6,783 nucleotides of DNA from Synergistaceae bacterium (GTDB lineage: Bacteria; Synergistota; Synergistia; Synergistales; Aminobacteriaceae), in contig JAFTBA010000308.1 in the NCBI GenBank assembly GCA_017458545.1, forward strand, positions 1 to 6,783. Reading direction: 5' to 3'. How positions within the stretch are numbered: position 1 is the first letter of the stretch; the number at the start of each line of letters is the position of its first letter. Shown here piece by piece: positions 1 through 6,528 of the stretch. The translations under genes were made by a program, and so were the position numbers. The notes beneath the pieces are model-generated. The model ran no database searches. It was given only the letters and a program-made list of their open reading frames with translations, and was not told the DNA's origin.

Positions 1-68
1 TCACGGTTATCAGGATTGCCGAAAAGGAAATTGAATACGCGGTCTTTATGCTTAGTGTTTACCGTCAC
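1..68 (-). CDS. Rpn-family PD-(D/E)XK nuclease / putative transposase, N-terminal fragment (runs off the left edge)
   Basis: Only the first 22 codons are in the window, reading leftward from a GTG at 66-68. The peptide contains KHKDRVFNFLFGNPDNR. This K-D-R-x-F-x-x-L/I-F-G-x-x-x-N pattern is the typical N-terminus of the Rpn family of recombination-promoting nucleases, also annotated as PD-(D/E)XK nuclease family transposases and common in gut bacteria. The catalytic residues would lie further downstream, outside the window. GTG is chosen because AGAGG (78-82) sits 9 bases upstream, an in-frame TAA lies at about 102-104, and no ATG is available between them. The gene follows the operon terminator, so it is probably a separate transcription unit. 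Family assignment rests on a short stretch but the match to the pattern is distinctive. Whether the rest of the gene is intact cannot be seen. Confidence 0.7.
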   Translation of the reverse strand, partial: MTVNTKHKDRVFNFLFGNPDNR

Positions 69-135
69 TAAAACTCGCCTCTTTTCAGAAGTAAGTTTAT
101 CACATTATTATTTTTAACGGGCGTTAGTTTTAGTG
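66..135 (-). repeat. Imperfect inverted repeat overlapping the start of the Rpn-family gene
   Basis: Bases 66-75 (cactaaaact) are the exact reverse complement of 126-135 (agttttagtg). The pairing resumes with 76-79 (cgcc) against 120-123 (ggcg) after a 2-base bulge at 124-125, giving 14 paired bases around a loop of about 40. In minus-strand RNA the 3' arm would contain the GTG start codon (66-68) and the last bases of the AGAGG ribosome site (78-82). The structure is seen directly in the sequence. That it folds or controls translation is inference. Confidence 0.5.
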
Positions 136-139
136 TTAA
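104..139 (-). promoter_or_regulatory. Candidate sigma-70-type promoter for the Rpn-family gene
   Basis: On the minus strand, TTAACA (134-139 in plus coordinates, 5 of 6 matches to TTGACA) is followed after 17 bases by TAAAAA (111-116, 4 of 6 matches to TATAAT). Transcription would begin near 104, leaving a leader of about 35 bases. The -35 box is good and the spacing ideal, but the -10 box is weak and AT-rich DNA gives such matches easily. A second, looser -10-like TATACT occurs on the minus strand at about 220-225, without a good -35 partner. Confidence 0.35.
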
Positions 140-146
140 TTGCTTT

Positions 147-162
147 AATATCACCTGATATT
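147..162. promoter_or_regulatory. Short palindrome, possible operator
   Basis: The sequence aatatca-cc-tgatatt is a perfect inverted repeat with 7-base arms and a 2-base centre. It lies just upstream of the candidate -35 box of the Rpn-family gene, where a regulator dimer could bind. It is AT-rich, occurs once in the intergenic region and has no repressor gene beside it, so the role is a guess. Confidence 0.25.
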
Positions 163-248
163 TATCTTTCAGAGGGTTCTTTTAATAGTGAATTATTGTA
201 AACGCCTTTATTTGATGCAGTATAGAGTGAAATTACGAGGTCTAAGCT

Positions 249-286
249 AAAAAAGACCGGCAGATAAAAACTTGTACCCGCCAGTC
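249..286 (-). terminator. Rho-independent terminator of the six-gene operon
   Basis: On the minus strand GACTGGCGG (286 to 278) pairs with CTGCCGGTC (263 to 255) over 9 positions, 7 Watson-Crick and 2 G-U. The loop is 14 bases and a run of six U follows (254 to 249). It lies about 100 bases past the stop codon of the Sel1/ankyrin gene, with no other gene between, so it should end the operon transcript. The U run is on the minus-strand side only; the opposite flank has no matching T run on the plus strand, so it is read as one-directional. Confidence 0.85.
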
Positions 287-389
287 AAATCTATTTAATC
301 GTTATAGCTACTTGCTTGATGTACTAAAGACACTTCGAACACATAAAAATTTTTTACCGTTACAATGATTACCTTTCTGATATTTTGAT

Positions 390-2072
390 CTAATCATCTT
401 CCCGTTCAATAGTGTCCTGCCATCTCCAATATTCGTCCTCAGTTACAGGTTTTGCAAATTTGGCTGATACCCATACTACTTTTTTGTCCTCTTCCGGCGT
501 TTTTTCTGGGTAAGAATTCCAGTCGTCATATAGCCCGACAATCCATTTTTCACCGTTAGGGTGCACCCACTCGCCCCAATAAACTATTGAACCCCATTCT
601 CCTTTGTCAGATGTGTCAATAATCTTTGACTGCGTATTAGGCTGAGAACGAAGTCGCACGCCGGTACCAGTAACACGCACCATAGAATATTTACTGTTGT
701 AAGAGAATTTGCCTTTGCTCATCACGTAATCAGGAATCTTCCCCTCGCTGACGAGCTTTTCCAGTTGCTCCTGACCTGATGTTCCGGCTGACTGTTCTTG
801 AAGTGAGTCTTCTTGCGAAATTTCAGCTTTGACCCTGACGTTTTGTGAAGTGTCTTCTTCAGTGGAATAATTAACTTTAACGGTTGTGTTCTGTGAAGTA
901 TCAGACCTGACTGCGTTTTTCTGTGCAGCAGATGATCTATTGCCGCTTTGCATTCTCCTGTAGACATCTGATTTCTTCATAGCTGAACTATTGCGGAGCA
1001 TGTTTGCATAATCCAGAGCAGTATAGCCGTTATCGTCCTTAATATCTGGGTCTGCTCCTGCATCGAGAAGTACTCCTGCTGTTTCCGGATCGTCATTCTG
1101 AACAGCAAGCGATAATGCAGTACACGTACATTCCCCGGAGCTGTTACTGCCTCCGTGATAATTCACATCTGCCCCGTTCCGAATCATATCGGCTGCTATT
1201 CTGCGTTTATCCGTCCTGCTTATGATCTCATCATCGGCCATGATAACAAACTGAAGCAACGAAACTTGCTTTTCATCCGTAAAGTTTGGATCTGCATTGT
1301 GTCTCAGAAGATCAAGAATAGTATTCACATCACCCTTCCTGACAGCCCCGGCAAGTTCACCCTGAAGCTGCTGCGGTGATGATGTCCTCATGTTATCTGC
1401 TGTATCGTTATGAGTCCCCGAACGTGAAGGAACATCTTGCGCCCGCAGGTTACTCACAGGAGCAGGCTTCCTCATGAAGAAGTAGTAATAGCCTCCGCCT
1501 GCAGCACCAATAACAAGTACTATCAGGATTAACGCCCCTAATATTGTACCCCAGCCCCCGCCCGAAGATGAATTATTCTCAGCGTCATCGAATTTTCCTG
1601 ACGTCTCATCGTATGGGTCAATGTCTTCTGGTTCAGGCGCGGTAATGCTCAAAATCTCATCAAGCAGCTTCTGAGCCTGAGCATTACCCTGATTAGCTGA
1701 CAGCTCCAGCCAGTGCGCAGCGTGTTCGAGGTCTTTTGCGACTCCTGCGCCGTTGTAGTAGAGCAGCCCTAAATAGTATTGTGATTTCTGTTCGCCCTGT
1801 TCAGCGGATTTAGTGAACCATTGAGCCGCCTGCCTGTAATCTATGGCTACTCCTCTGCCGTTAAGAAACAGGAGTCCTAAATAGAGCTGTGCTTTCTGGT
1901 GTCCCTGATTAGCGGCTTTGAGATACCATGATGCCGCCTGTTTGTAGTCCTTAGTTACGCCCTTTCCGTCATTAAAGAGGACTCCCAGGTGATATTGAGC
2001 CTGGGAGTTTCCTTTCTGAGCTTCCGAAAGTAATTTCTTCGCAAGCTCCGTATAGTCTTTAGCGTCTGGCAT
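390..2072 (-). CDS. Sel1-repeat / transmembrane / ankyrin-repeat / SH3 scaffold protein
   Basis: This 560-residue protein is built from interaction domains, with no enzyme motif seen. Three Sel1 repeats of exactly 36 residues (22-57, 58-93, 94-129) share the A-Q-x-x-L-G-x-L-F/Y-x-x-G-x-G-V core and are flanked by half repeats (6-21, 130-140). An acidic linker (146-164) and SSSGGG lead to one hydrophobic segment (about 174-199). Ankyrin repeats follow (about 235-358; NADPNF, GADVNY and GADPDIKDDNGYTALDYA are diagnostic). A Ser/Gln/Glu-rich linker (about 375-435) contains a short TSQN-x-x-VKV/A duplication (392-400, 408-416). A bacterial SH3-like domain lies at about 463-541 (GVRLRSQPNTQSKII). 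There is no signal peptide. The ATG start has only a weak AGGGA site about 10 bases upstream, and the gene begins 20 bases after its neighbour stops, so coupling is likely. Sel1 and ankyrin repeats generally bind proteins, and SH3b domains often bind cell-wall or protein ligands. The partner is unknown, but the co-transcribed exported proteins are the obvious candidates. Confidence 0.88.
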   Translation of the reverse strand: MPDAKDYTELAKKLLSEAQKGNSQAQYHLGVLFNDGKGVTKDYKQAASWYLKAANQGHQKAQLYLGLLFLNGRGVAIDYRQAAQWFTKSAEQGEQKSQYYLGLLYYNGAGVAKDLEHAAHWLELSANQGNAQAQKLLDEILSITAPEPEDIDPYDETSGKFDDAENNSSSGGGWGTILGALILIVLVIGAAGGGYYYFFMRKPAPVSNLRAQDVPSRSGTHNDTADNMRTSSPQQLQGELAGAVRKGDVNTILDLLRHNADPNFTDEKQVSLLQFVIMADDEIISRTDKRRIAADMIRNGADVNYHGGSNSSGECTCTALSLAVQNDDPETAGVLLDAGADPDIKDDNGYTALDYANMLRNSSAMKKSDVYRRMQSGNRSSAAQKNAVRSDTSQNTTVKVNYSTEEDTSQNVRVKAEISQEDSLQEQSAGTSGQEQLEKLVSEGKIPDYVMSKGKFSYNSKYSMVRVTGTGVRLRSQPNTQSKIIDTSDKGEWGSIVYWGEWVHPNGEKWIVGLYDDWNSYPEKTPEEDKKVVWVSAKFAKPVTEDEYWRWQDTIEREDD

Positions 2073-2092
2073 TGTGTGAATTTCCCTGTCAG

Positions 2093-3517
2093 CTAGTTGT
2101 AGATGATCTCGAACTTCATGCTGTCGAGCTGCTGCAGTTCGTTAGCGTCAAGTTCGACCTCATAGCCGCCGCCGTATTTCTGGTTGTAGTTCGATGTGCC
2201 GAGAAAGAGATTCATAACATCTGCTGTATTGCTGTATCCTTCCTTAGACATTTTCGTACATCGTATATATCCAGGAGTAAAGCTCATCGCATACCATATG
2301 TCTACATAATGATTCGCCAAATCTCCGTTGTTGCCATAACATAAAACACGATAAATGTTGAAACATCTAGGGCCTGTATGTATGGGCTGTACTGAGATTA
2401 TCTCGCTGTCCTCGTCAAGATATGTAATTGAGAACGTAATGTACTTTGACATCTTATCGATGAAATCTATCCATATGTCGAATATACCTTCAGTATCTTT
2501 CAGAGTGCTGTCTTTCCTGAATTTTTCTCTGATTTCTTGGAGTTTTGCAGAATTCAAGCTCCCGAACAGGTTAAAATAACCAAAACTATTATGGTATACA
2601 GGCAGATAGTAAGCTGTGTATGTCGCATTGTCATTCGGGATAACAGCCTGTAGAACGTTATATCTGCTTCGACCTCCTCGAGATTCGTTTTCCATCTCTG
2701 CCGTGATATTGTTCTTTTCAAAATCAATGTAGTATGGTTTCTTATTGCTTTCTCCCCCAAATCTACCCATTAAATCCAATACGTAGCCAACCTTCGGGAG
2801 CTGCTGATTCGCCTGACGAACTTCCTTGCTATAAAACTTTTTCTCCTTCTTCAGCGCAATACCTTCAAGAGCCTGGCGCACTCTCGGCAGAAATTCCTTC
2901 CAGAATAAATCCTGATTGAACTTCTCATTGATCTGGATGTACGGCTTCTTAGTCGTCTTGTCGTACTGAATTTTCGGGTTCAGGGTCGCAGAGAAGAAAT
3001 CTTCAGGCCCGTAGCTGTCAAATACTTCCTTAAGCAGTGCCACACCCGTAGCCGTCTTGTTGCTTTTGGTCGTGTCCTTAGCTGTGTCGTCCATCTGAGC
3101 CTTCACTGCACGGCCTGTATCAGCCTTGACGACCTGAGCTTCTGAGTATTTATTAGCCTCGTCTCTGAGAATCTCTCTGCGGACTCTGGCCTGAATGTAT
3201 ATCGTAGTCCTTGATCCGCGCTTGTCCTCATGCAGTATGTCGAAGTCCTCAATAACGCCGCGGCTGTGTGCTATGATATTCTCTGAGAGTTCATCGTTGT
3301 TGAGATTGCTCTTAGCCGAGAGTACCATTCCTACAGCTATTCTAACTGCGTCAGTCCACGCCTGCTCAAGGGCAGCCTGACGACTTGCACCTTCACCCTG
3401 AGCAACTACCGTAACGAAATCCCTGTTGGCCTTAACGATCCCTGTTTCGGGAACGGCCGCGAAAGCTGCCCCGCTGATCACGAGAACAGCCATAAACGTT
3501 AGTACTAGTTTCTTCAC
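2093..3517 (-). CDS. Exported FlgT-N/LPP20-like protein with a large unknown C-terminal part
   Basis: This 474-residue protein has a clear Sec signal peptide (KK, hydrophobic core, GAAFA|A at about residue 20) and no lipobox cysteine, so it should be periplasmic or cell-surface. Residues about 33-115 match the FlgT N-terminal / LPP20-like pattern: strand VTVVAQGEG, an Ala-rich helix (ASRQAALEQAWTDAVRIAVG), an S-R-G-V-I segment (85-89) and a closing strand (TTIYIQARV, 105-112). In FlgT this fold serves an outer-membrane-associated flagellar ring, but no flagellar genes are here. Residues 160-474 are not recognised. They are rich in Tyr and Asn, with Cys at 385, 393 and 420, and WYAMSFTPGYIRC (408-420) looks like a beta strand pair. 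The GTG start is set by a perfect AGGAGGT seven bases upstream. It follows the TPR-like gene by 24 bases. Export is confident, the N-terminal fold likely, the function unknown. Confidence 0.85.
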   Translation of the reverse strand: MKKLVLTFMAVLVISGAAFAAVPETGIVKANRDFVTVVAQGEGASRQAALEQAWTDAVRIAVGMVLSAKSNLNNDELSENIIAHSRGVIEDFDILHEDKRGSRTTIYIQARVRREILRDEANKYSEAQVVKADTGRAVKAQMDDTAKDTTKSNKTATGVALLKEVFDSYGPEDFFSATLNPKIQYDKTTKKPYIQINEKFNQDLFWKEFLPRVRQALEGIALKKEKKFYSKEVRQANQQLPKVGYVLDLMGRFGGESNKKPYYIDFEKNNITAEMENESRGGRSRYNVLQAVIPNDNATYTAYYLPVYHNSFGYFNLFGSLNSAKLQEIREKFRKDSTLKDTEGIFDIWIDFIDKMSKYITFSITYLDEDSEIISVQPIHTGPRCFNIYRVLCYGNNGDLANHYVDIWYAMSFTPGYIRCTKMSKEGYSNTADVMNLFLGTSNYNQKYGGGYEVELDANELQQLDSMKFEIIYN

Positions 3518-3524
3518 AATTGAA

Positions 3525-3531
3525 ACCTCCT
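3525..3531 (-). promoter_or_regulatory. Strong ribosome binding site fixing a GTG start
   Basis: The minus strand reads AGGAGGT, a full-length Shine-Dalgarno match, seven bases before the GTG at 3515-3517. A TTG two bases further upstream runs at once into TGA, so GTG is the only sensible start for the FlgT-N-like gene. Confidence 0.85.
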
Positions 3532-3541
3532 GAAAATATAT

Positions 3542-4444
3542 TTACTGCCCTGACCTGTAACGCTTCTGCGCAAGTCTGAAGGCAGATAATGCACTGCTGC
3601 GGTCTCCGGCTATTCTGAATAAACGTCCGGCTCTGGTTAATTCATCACTGCTCATTTTATCTTGAAGAGTATTGAGTAATTCTTTCAGGAGCTTTACGCA
3701 CTCGTCAGGTTCTCCTGTTCCCGCAAAACATTCTGCGGCATCAATATAAGCCTCAACATTTGCCCACCTGAGTCTGTGAATGTTCCTGAACATAGGCAGA
3801 GCTTCGGAGTAAAAGCCGTTCCTGAATAAAATTTGTGCGCATTCCTTGTAGAGAGTTCTGCAATAATCTTCAGTGAGCGCGCCTTTTTCGGGAATATCAT
3901 TACTGAGTACTCTTGCTGAATCCGGCGAAAACCACGCGAGGGCAGCAATAATATTTTTCCCGTCTGACCTGATGATTTCCGCGAATGATTCGATGCCCTT
4001 AATACTTATTTCTCTGGGACGTTCATAATACGAAAACAGAGCAAAGCCTAAAGGTTCATCGTAGATATATAAATTCCTGTCAGTTTTGCTTTGTCCGATG
4101 TAAAGAGCCAGATTTCCCCGTGCTGTGATAAGTGCCCTGCTGAGTGAAATATTTTCGAGTTCGGCTTCAACGTCCGGGTCTGTGTCATTGATTGCAGGCC
4201 TCATTACCAGAGAGAACACAGAGTTTTGAGCCTGAACAACTGCAATAACATTTTGTCGGGAGTCCTGTTTCATCGAAGCAATAATTTTTGCTCTGACTGC
4301 TTCAGGGAAATCGGACAGGAAAACCTGAGCTGCTGACCTTGAAGAATCCAAAAACCCCGCCGTTTTTGATTCGGACGGGGTAACGAAAATTGCGGCAAGT
4401 AAAGCTGCTGCAAAAAATTTCTTAGAGACCCTGATTAACGACAC
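3542..4444 (-). CDS. Exported protein with divergent FlgT/LPP20-like module and TPR-like C-terminus
   Basis: This 300-residue protein starts with a signal peptide (KK at 8-9, core FFAAALLAAIFV, likely cleavage after SES at residue 26) and has no lipobox. Residues about 65-174 are unrecognised by family but contain a DPDVEAEL segment (89-96), an Ala/Leu-rich helix and a closing IKG...DGK...WFSP strand (148-174). These parallel the modules of the upstream 456-residue protein. Residues about 194-298 form paired amphipathic helices of tetratricopeptide type (NGFYSEALPMFRNI, AAECFAGTGEPDECVKLLKEL, LFRIAGDRSSALSAFRLAQ), which usually mediate protein binding. GTG is used because an in-frame TGA lies just upstream and GAAGGG sits 8 bases away. 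The first 23 bases overlap the end of the upstream gene, which points to translational coupling. Function unknown; an assembly or adaptor role is inference. Confidence 0.85.
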   Translation of the reverse strand: MSLIRVSKKFFAAALLAAIFVTPSESKTAGFLDSSRSAAQVFLSDFPEAVRAKIIASMKQDSRQNVIAVVQAQNSVFSLVMRPAINDTDPDVEAELENISLSRALITARGNLALYIGQSKTDRNLYIYDEPLGFALFSYYERPREISIKGIESFAEIIRSDGKNIIAALAWFSPDSARVLSNDIPEKGALTEDYCRTLYKECAQILFRNGFYSEALPMFRNIHRLRWANVEAYIDAAECFAGTGEPDECVKLLKELLNTLQDKMSSDELTRAGRLFRIAGDRSSALSAFRLAQKRYRSGQ

Positions 4445-5792
4445 CTGACGGGCCCTTCTTCATTTTTAGGTTTGTGTTATTGTTTCTCTGTCCGTTGGAA
4501 TTACCTGCAAAAGGATAACCTGAACTGCTGTTTTGTCCGTTTCTGTTATTATTGAGGGGCTGAACAATTTGAGCGTCATCCATTTCCTGACTTGCCTCGT
4601 TTGCCATTTCACTCACAGAAGGAATGTATACTGCGATACCGTAAGCAAAATAGCCGTCTTCATCGATTTCAGTGTATCTCATGATGCCTGGCGGAAGTAC
4701 TCCGCGCCTTAGGCTCTGAACTTTTGAGCCGGATCTTACTGCGTTGCGCATAGTCTTTATACGCTGGTTATATTCTCTTAGCTCTGACTCTGTGCCTTTG
4801 CCGGTCTGATCTGACTGCTGAAGGCGTTCAAAATCTTTGACCTGCTTGCTTGTCTGTTCGTCTCCATGAGTTCCGAAAAGAGTATCATCACCGAGTATTA
4901 TCCCTGCGAGTGCATCAACCGCTCTTAATCCTGCCATCTGTTCTGCCTGAAGATCTAATTCTGCCTGAACGTCTGGTTCATCATCTTTTCTGACAATGAA
5001 GCTCCCGAAACCTACCCATGCTACTTCGCCTGTTTCCGGAACGTCTATAATTCTTCCTCCTACAGGAGGGACTAAATTATTCTTTATTTCCGAGATTACA
5101 GAATTAAGGCCGTCTCTGAGATTTTCAGCTGTAACTCCGTTATCCCCGAATCGTGTGAATTTGCCGCGTGTCTTCGGACTGCTGACGAGGGTAACATAGA
5201 CTCCGCCTTTTTCGTCATCGAGTACTGAATATGTAACGTAACCCTTCAGGACTTTGCGGACTATCAAAAGCTGCTCTTCTGATAGCTGGCGTTCTATGTT
5301 CGTTAATGTCTTTGTCTCGTTCGTGAGGGTTTCCGCTATTCTCTCGAAACTCGTAGCTCCTCTTATGACGAGCTGGCCTGCTGACTGTGCCATTTCCGCC
5401 TTTGCTGTCATGAATGCTTCAACGTAGGCATCGCGCTGTTCGATTCGTGAGGCGAGGACGTTTTTGTGTGAGGGGTTATATTTTCCTGTACCTGTAGCAA
5501 CGAACGTAAGGCCTTCATCGCGTCTTATGAGCTGGCAGCCTCTGCGTGGTTTCTCGATTATCTTGTTGATCGCGTCCTGTAATGTTGGAGCCCGGACAAC
5601 TTCAACGCCTAAATTTTTATCCTGTTCTGTTCTGACCGCTGAATCATCTTTGACTGTCGATAATTCCTGTTTTTGTGATTCGTTATCAGCCTGAGCAGGA
5701 GGCAGGAAATCATCAGCACCGATAGCAAATGCCTGAACGGAAAGCAGAATAGTAAAGAACACTGACAACAACAACTTGTGAAATTTTAGCAA
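4422..5792 (-). CDS. Exported protein with two FlgT/LPP20-like modules and an Asn-rich tail
   Basis: This 456-residue protein has a signal peptide (core LLLSVFFTILLSV, cleavage after AFA at residue 23) and no lipobox, so it is periplasmic or surface-exposed. After a charged linker, two modules of similar layout follow. Module A (about 96-206) has VATGTG, the Ala-rich helix QRDAYVEAFMTAKAEMAQ and a closing strand KGYVTYSVLDDEKGGVYVTL. Module B (about 256-392) has WVGFGSF, the helix LDLQAEQMAGLRAVDALAGI and the strand GIMRYTEIDEDGYFAYGIAV. Each has a coiled-coil-like insert between helix and strand. The tail (410-441) is rich in Asn, Gln, Ser and Gly and probably disordered. The TTG start is supported by AAGGAG eight bases upstream and an in-frame TAA before it. 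An ATG directly abutting the ribosome site opens only a four-codon frame. The 3' end overlaps the TPR-like gene. I do not recognise a named family; a SLOG- or enzyme-type active site is not visible. Confidence 0.85.
   Translation of the reverse strand: MLKFHKLLLSVFFTILLSVQAFAIGADDFLPPAQADNESQKQELSTVKDDSAVRTEQDKNLGVEVVRAPTLQDAINKIIEKPRRGCQLIRRDEGLTFVATGTGKYNPSHKNVLASRIEQRDAYVEAFMTAKAEMAQSAGQLVIRGATSFERIAETLTNETKTLTNIERQLSEEQLLIVRKVLKGYVTYSVLDDEKGGVYVTLVSSPKTRGKFTRFGDNGVTAENLRDGLNSVISEIKNNLVPPVGGRIIDVPETGEVAWVGFGSFIVRKDDEPDVQAELDLQAEQMAGLRAVDALAGIILGDDTLFGTHGDEQTSKQVKDFERLQQSDQTGKGTESELREYNQRIKTMRNAVRSGSKVQSLRRGVLPPGIMRYTEIDEDGYFAYGIAVYIPSVSEMANEASQEMDDAQIVQPLNNNRNGQNSSSGYPFAGNSNGQRNNNTNLKMKKGPSGVVNQGL
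4453..4458 (-). promoter_or_regulatory. Ribosome binding site inside the upstream gene, for the GTG-started TPR-like gene
   Basis: The minus strand reads GAAGGG 8 bases before the GTG at 4442-4444, within the last codons of the 456-residue protein gene. This supports internal re-initiation at a coupled, overlapping start. Confidence 0.6.
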
Positions 5793-5800
5793 GAGAACAT

Positions 5801-5806
5801 CTCCTT
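5801..5806 (-). promoter_or_regulatory. Ribosome binding site deciding a TTG start
   Basis: AAGGAG on the minus strand lies 8 bases before the TTG at 5790-5792. The ATG at 5798-5800 directly abuts the site, with no spacing, and reads only Met-Phe-Ser-Cys before TAA, so it is very unlikely to start a protein. Confidence 0.75.
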
Positions 5807-5811
5807 ATAAA

Positions 5812-6510
5812 TTATTTACTGACAGGTGTCCCGCATTCAGGACAGAATTTTTGTTTGTCTGACAATTCAGCTCCGCATTTCCTGCATTTTTTCGTTATCT
5901 TCATTGGAGAGCCGCACTCGGGGCAGAACTTATGACCAAAGGGTACTGGCTTCCCGCAGCCTGGACACGTATCAGAAAGAGCAGCACCGCACCCGCTGCA
6001 GAACTTGTTAGTCTTGGGATTGCGTTTTTTGCAGGCCGGGCATTCTATTTCTTTGCCGCTGAGGTCCACCATTCCCATAGTCTCAAATTCCATAACTTCA
6101 AGATTCTTTCCGCCTGTTGTGATGAATTCCTTCGTGAAGCTGAATATCTTATCGGCTAAACTTCCCTGAAGCCATGAACCTATAGCTGCTGTTATCGCAA
6201 GAGGCGCAAATATAAATGCACCGGCAACACCGGCTCCGATTTTGTCTGACCACTGACCCATTCCAACTGAAACAGTGATAAGTTTTCCTCCTGAACTCAG
6301 AACTCTTACCTGTGTTGCTCTGCTCATGCCTGCAAGTTTCGTCCAGCCGGTATCTTCGGATTTTGCCTGAACAAAATATCCTTCAGGGATTACTGCGCCC
6401 TCAGCTACAAGACCCTCCCGTATTCTCAGATACTTTAAGATGCCTTCGCCTACTTTTACTACATCAAGCCCTTCTGTTAGCTGGAAGACTTTCGATGTAT
6501 TATCTGCCAT
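5812..6510 (-). CDS. Triple zinc-ribbon protein with a hydrophobic Gly/Ala-rich segment
   Basis: This 232-residue protein has no signal peptide and should act in the cytoplasm or at the inner membrane face. Residues 1-85 form an unrecognised, probably beta-rich domain. Residues about 91-118 are Gly/Ala/Ile-rich and hydrophobic (GAGVAGAFIFAPLAITAAIG) and could be a membrane segment or buried helix. The C-terminus has three zinc ribbons, each CxxC-(10)-CxxC: Cys 157/160/171/174, 182/185/196/199 and 209/212/223/226. All twelve ligands are present. Such ribbons bind zinc structurally and often mediate protein or nucleic acid contacts. The ATG start is preceded by GGAGGT with a 6-base gap (6517-6522), a strong site. 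The gene lies 18 bases after the 83-residue gene and 19 bases before the TTG-started gene. The zinc-ribbon call is firm. The role, perhaps a regulator or cytoplasmic anchor for the exported proteins, is unknown. Confidence 0.87.
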   Translation of the reverse strand: MADNTSKVFQLTEGLDVVKVGEGILKYLRIREGLVAEGAVIPEGYFVQAKSEDTGWTKLAGMSRATQVRVLSSGGKLITVSVGMGQWSDKIGAGVAGAFIFAPLAITAAIGSWLQGSLADKIFSFTKEFITTGGKNLEVMEFETMGMVDLSGKEIECPACKKRNPKTNKFCSGCGAALSDTCPGCGKPVPFGHKFCPECGSPMKITKKCRKCGAELSDKQKFCPECGTPVSK

Positions 6511-6528
6511 ATTAATACCTCCGTAATA

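Larger units (their letters stand above)
69..389. other. AT-rich intergenic region between the operon and the Rpn-family gene
   Basis: These 321 bases contain no credible gene on either strand. From right to left they hold about 100 bases of AT-rich 3' untranslated sequence, the operon terminator (249-286), a stretch with no recognisable structure (about 163-248), a short palindrome (147-162), a candidate promoter (111-139) and one arm of the inverted repeat that ends at the start codon of the downstream gene. The base composition is clearly more AT-rich than the flanking coding DNA. Confidence 0.7.

Noticed and set aside
3..71. Open plus-strand frame at the left edge ending in a TAA, with a plausible-looking peptide (AEKEIEYAVFML)
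   Set aside because: It is the exact antisense of the Rpn-family N-terminus, whose minus-strand reading matches a known family pattern and has a ribosome site. The two cannot both be real on this evidence.
860..905. Short DNA repeat (gttttgtgaagtg / gttctgtgaagta) in the Sel1/ankyrin gene
   Set aside because: It is a two-copy coding duplication in a disordered linker, already noted in the gene entry, and shows no sign of a mobile or regulatory element.
722..967. Minus-strand open frame of 81 codons in another frame of the Sel1/ankyrin gene
   Set aside because: It is embedded in a gene with clear domains and covers its low-complexity linker. Its Lys/His/Ser-rich composition and lack of a ribosome site mark it as a shadow.
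2072..2344. Plus-strand open frame of 90 codons
   Set aside because: It lies almost wholly inside the FlgT-N-like gene on the other strand, has no ribosome site and a Cys/Ile-rich composition typical of antisense reading.
2093..3517. Calling the 474-residue protein FlgT
   Set aside because: Only the N-terminal module fits. The C-terminal part is unlike FlgT and no flagellar gene is nearby.
3694..3948. Minus-strand open frame of 84 codons inside the TPR-like gene
   Set aside because: It is an out-of-frame reading of a signal-peptide protein with coherent TPR-like helices, with no independent start signal.
2093..5792. Lipoprotein assignment for the three exported proteins, suggested by the LPP20 resemblance
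   Set aside because: None has a Cys at the expected cleavage position. Cleavage sites are of the AFA/SES type, so ordinary signal peptidase I processing is more likely.
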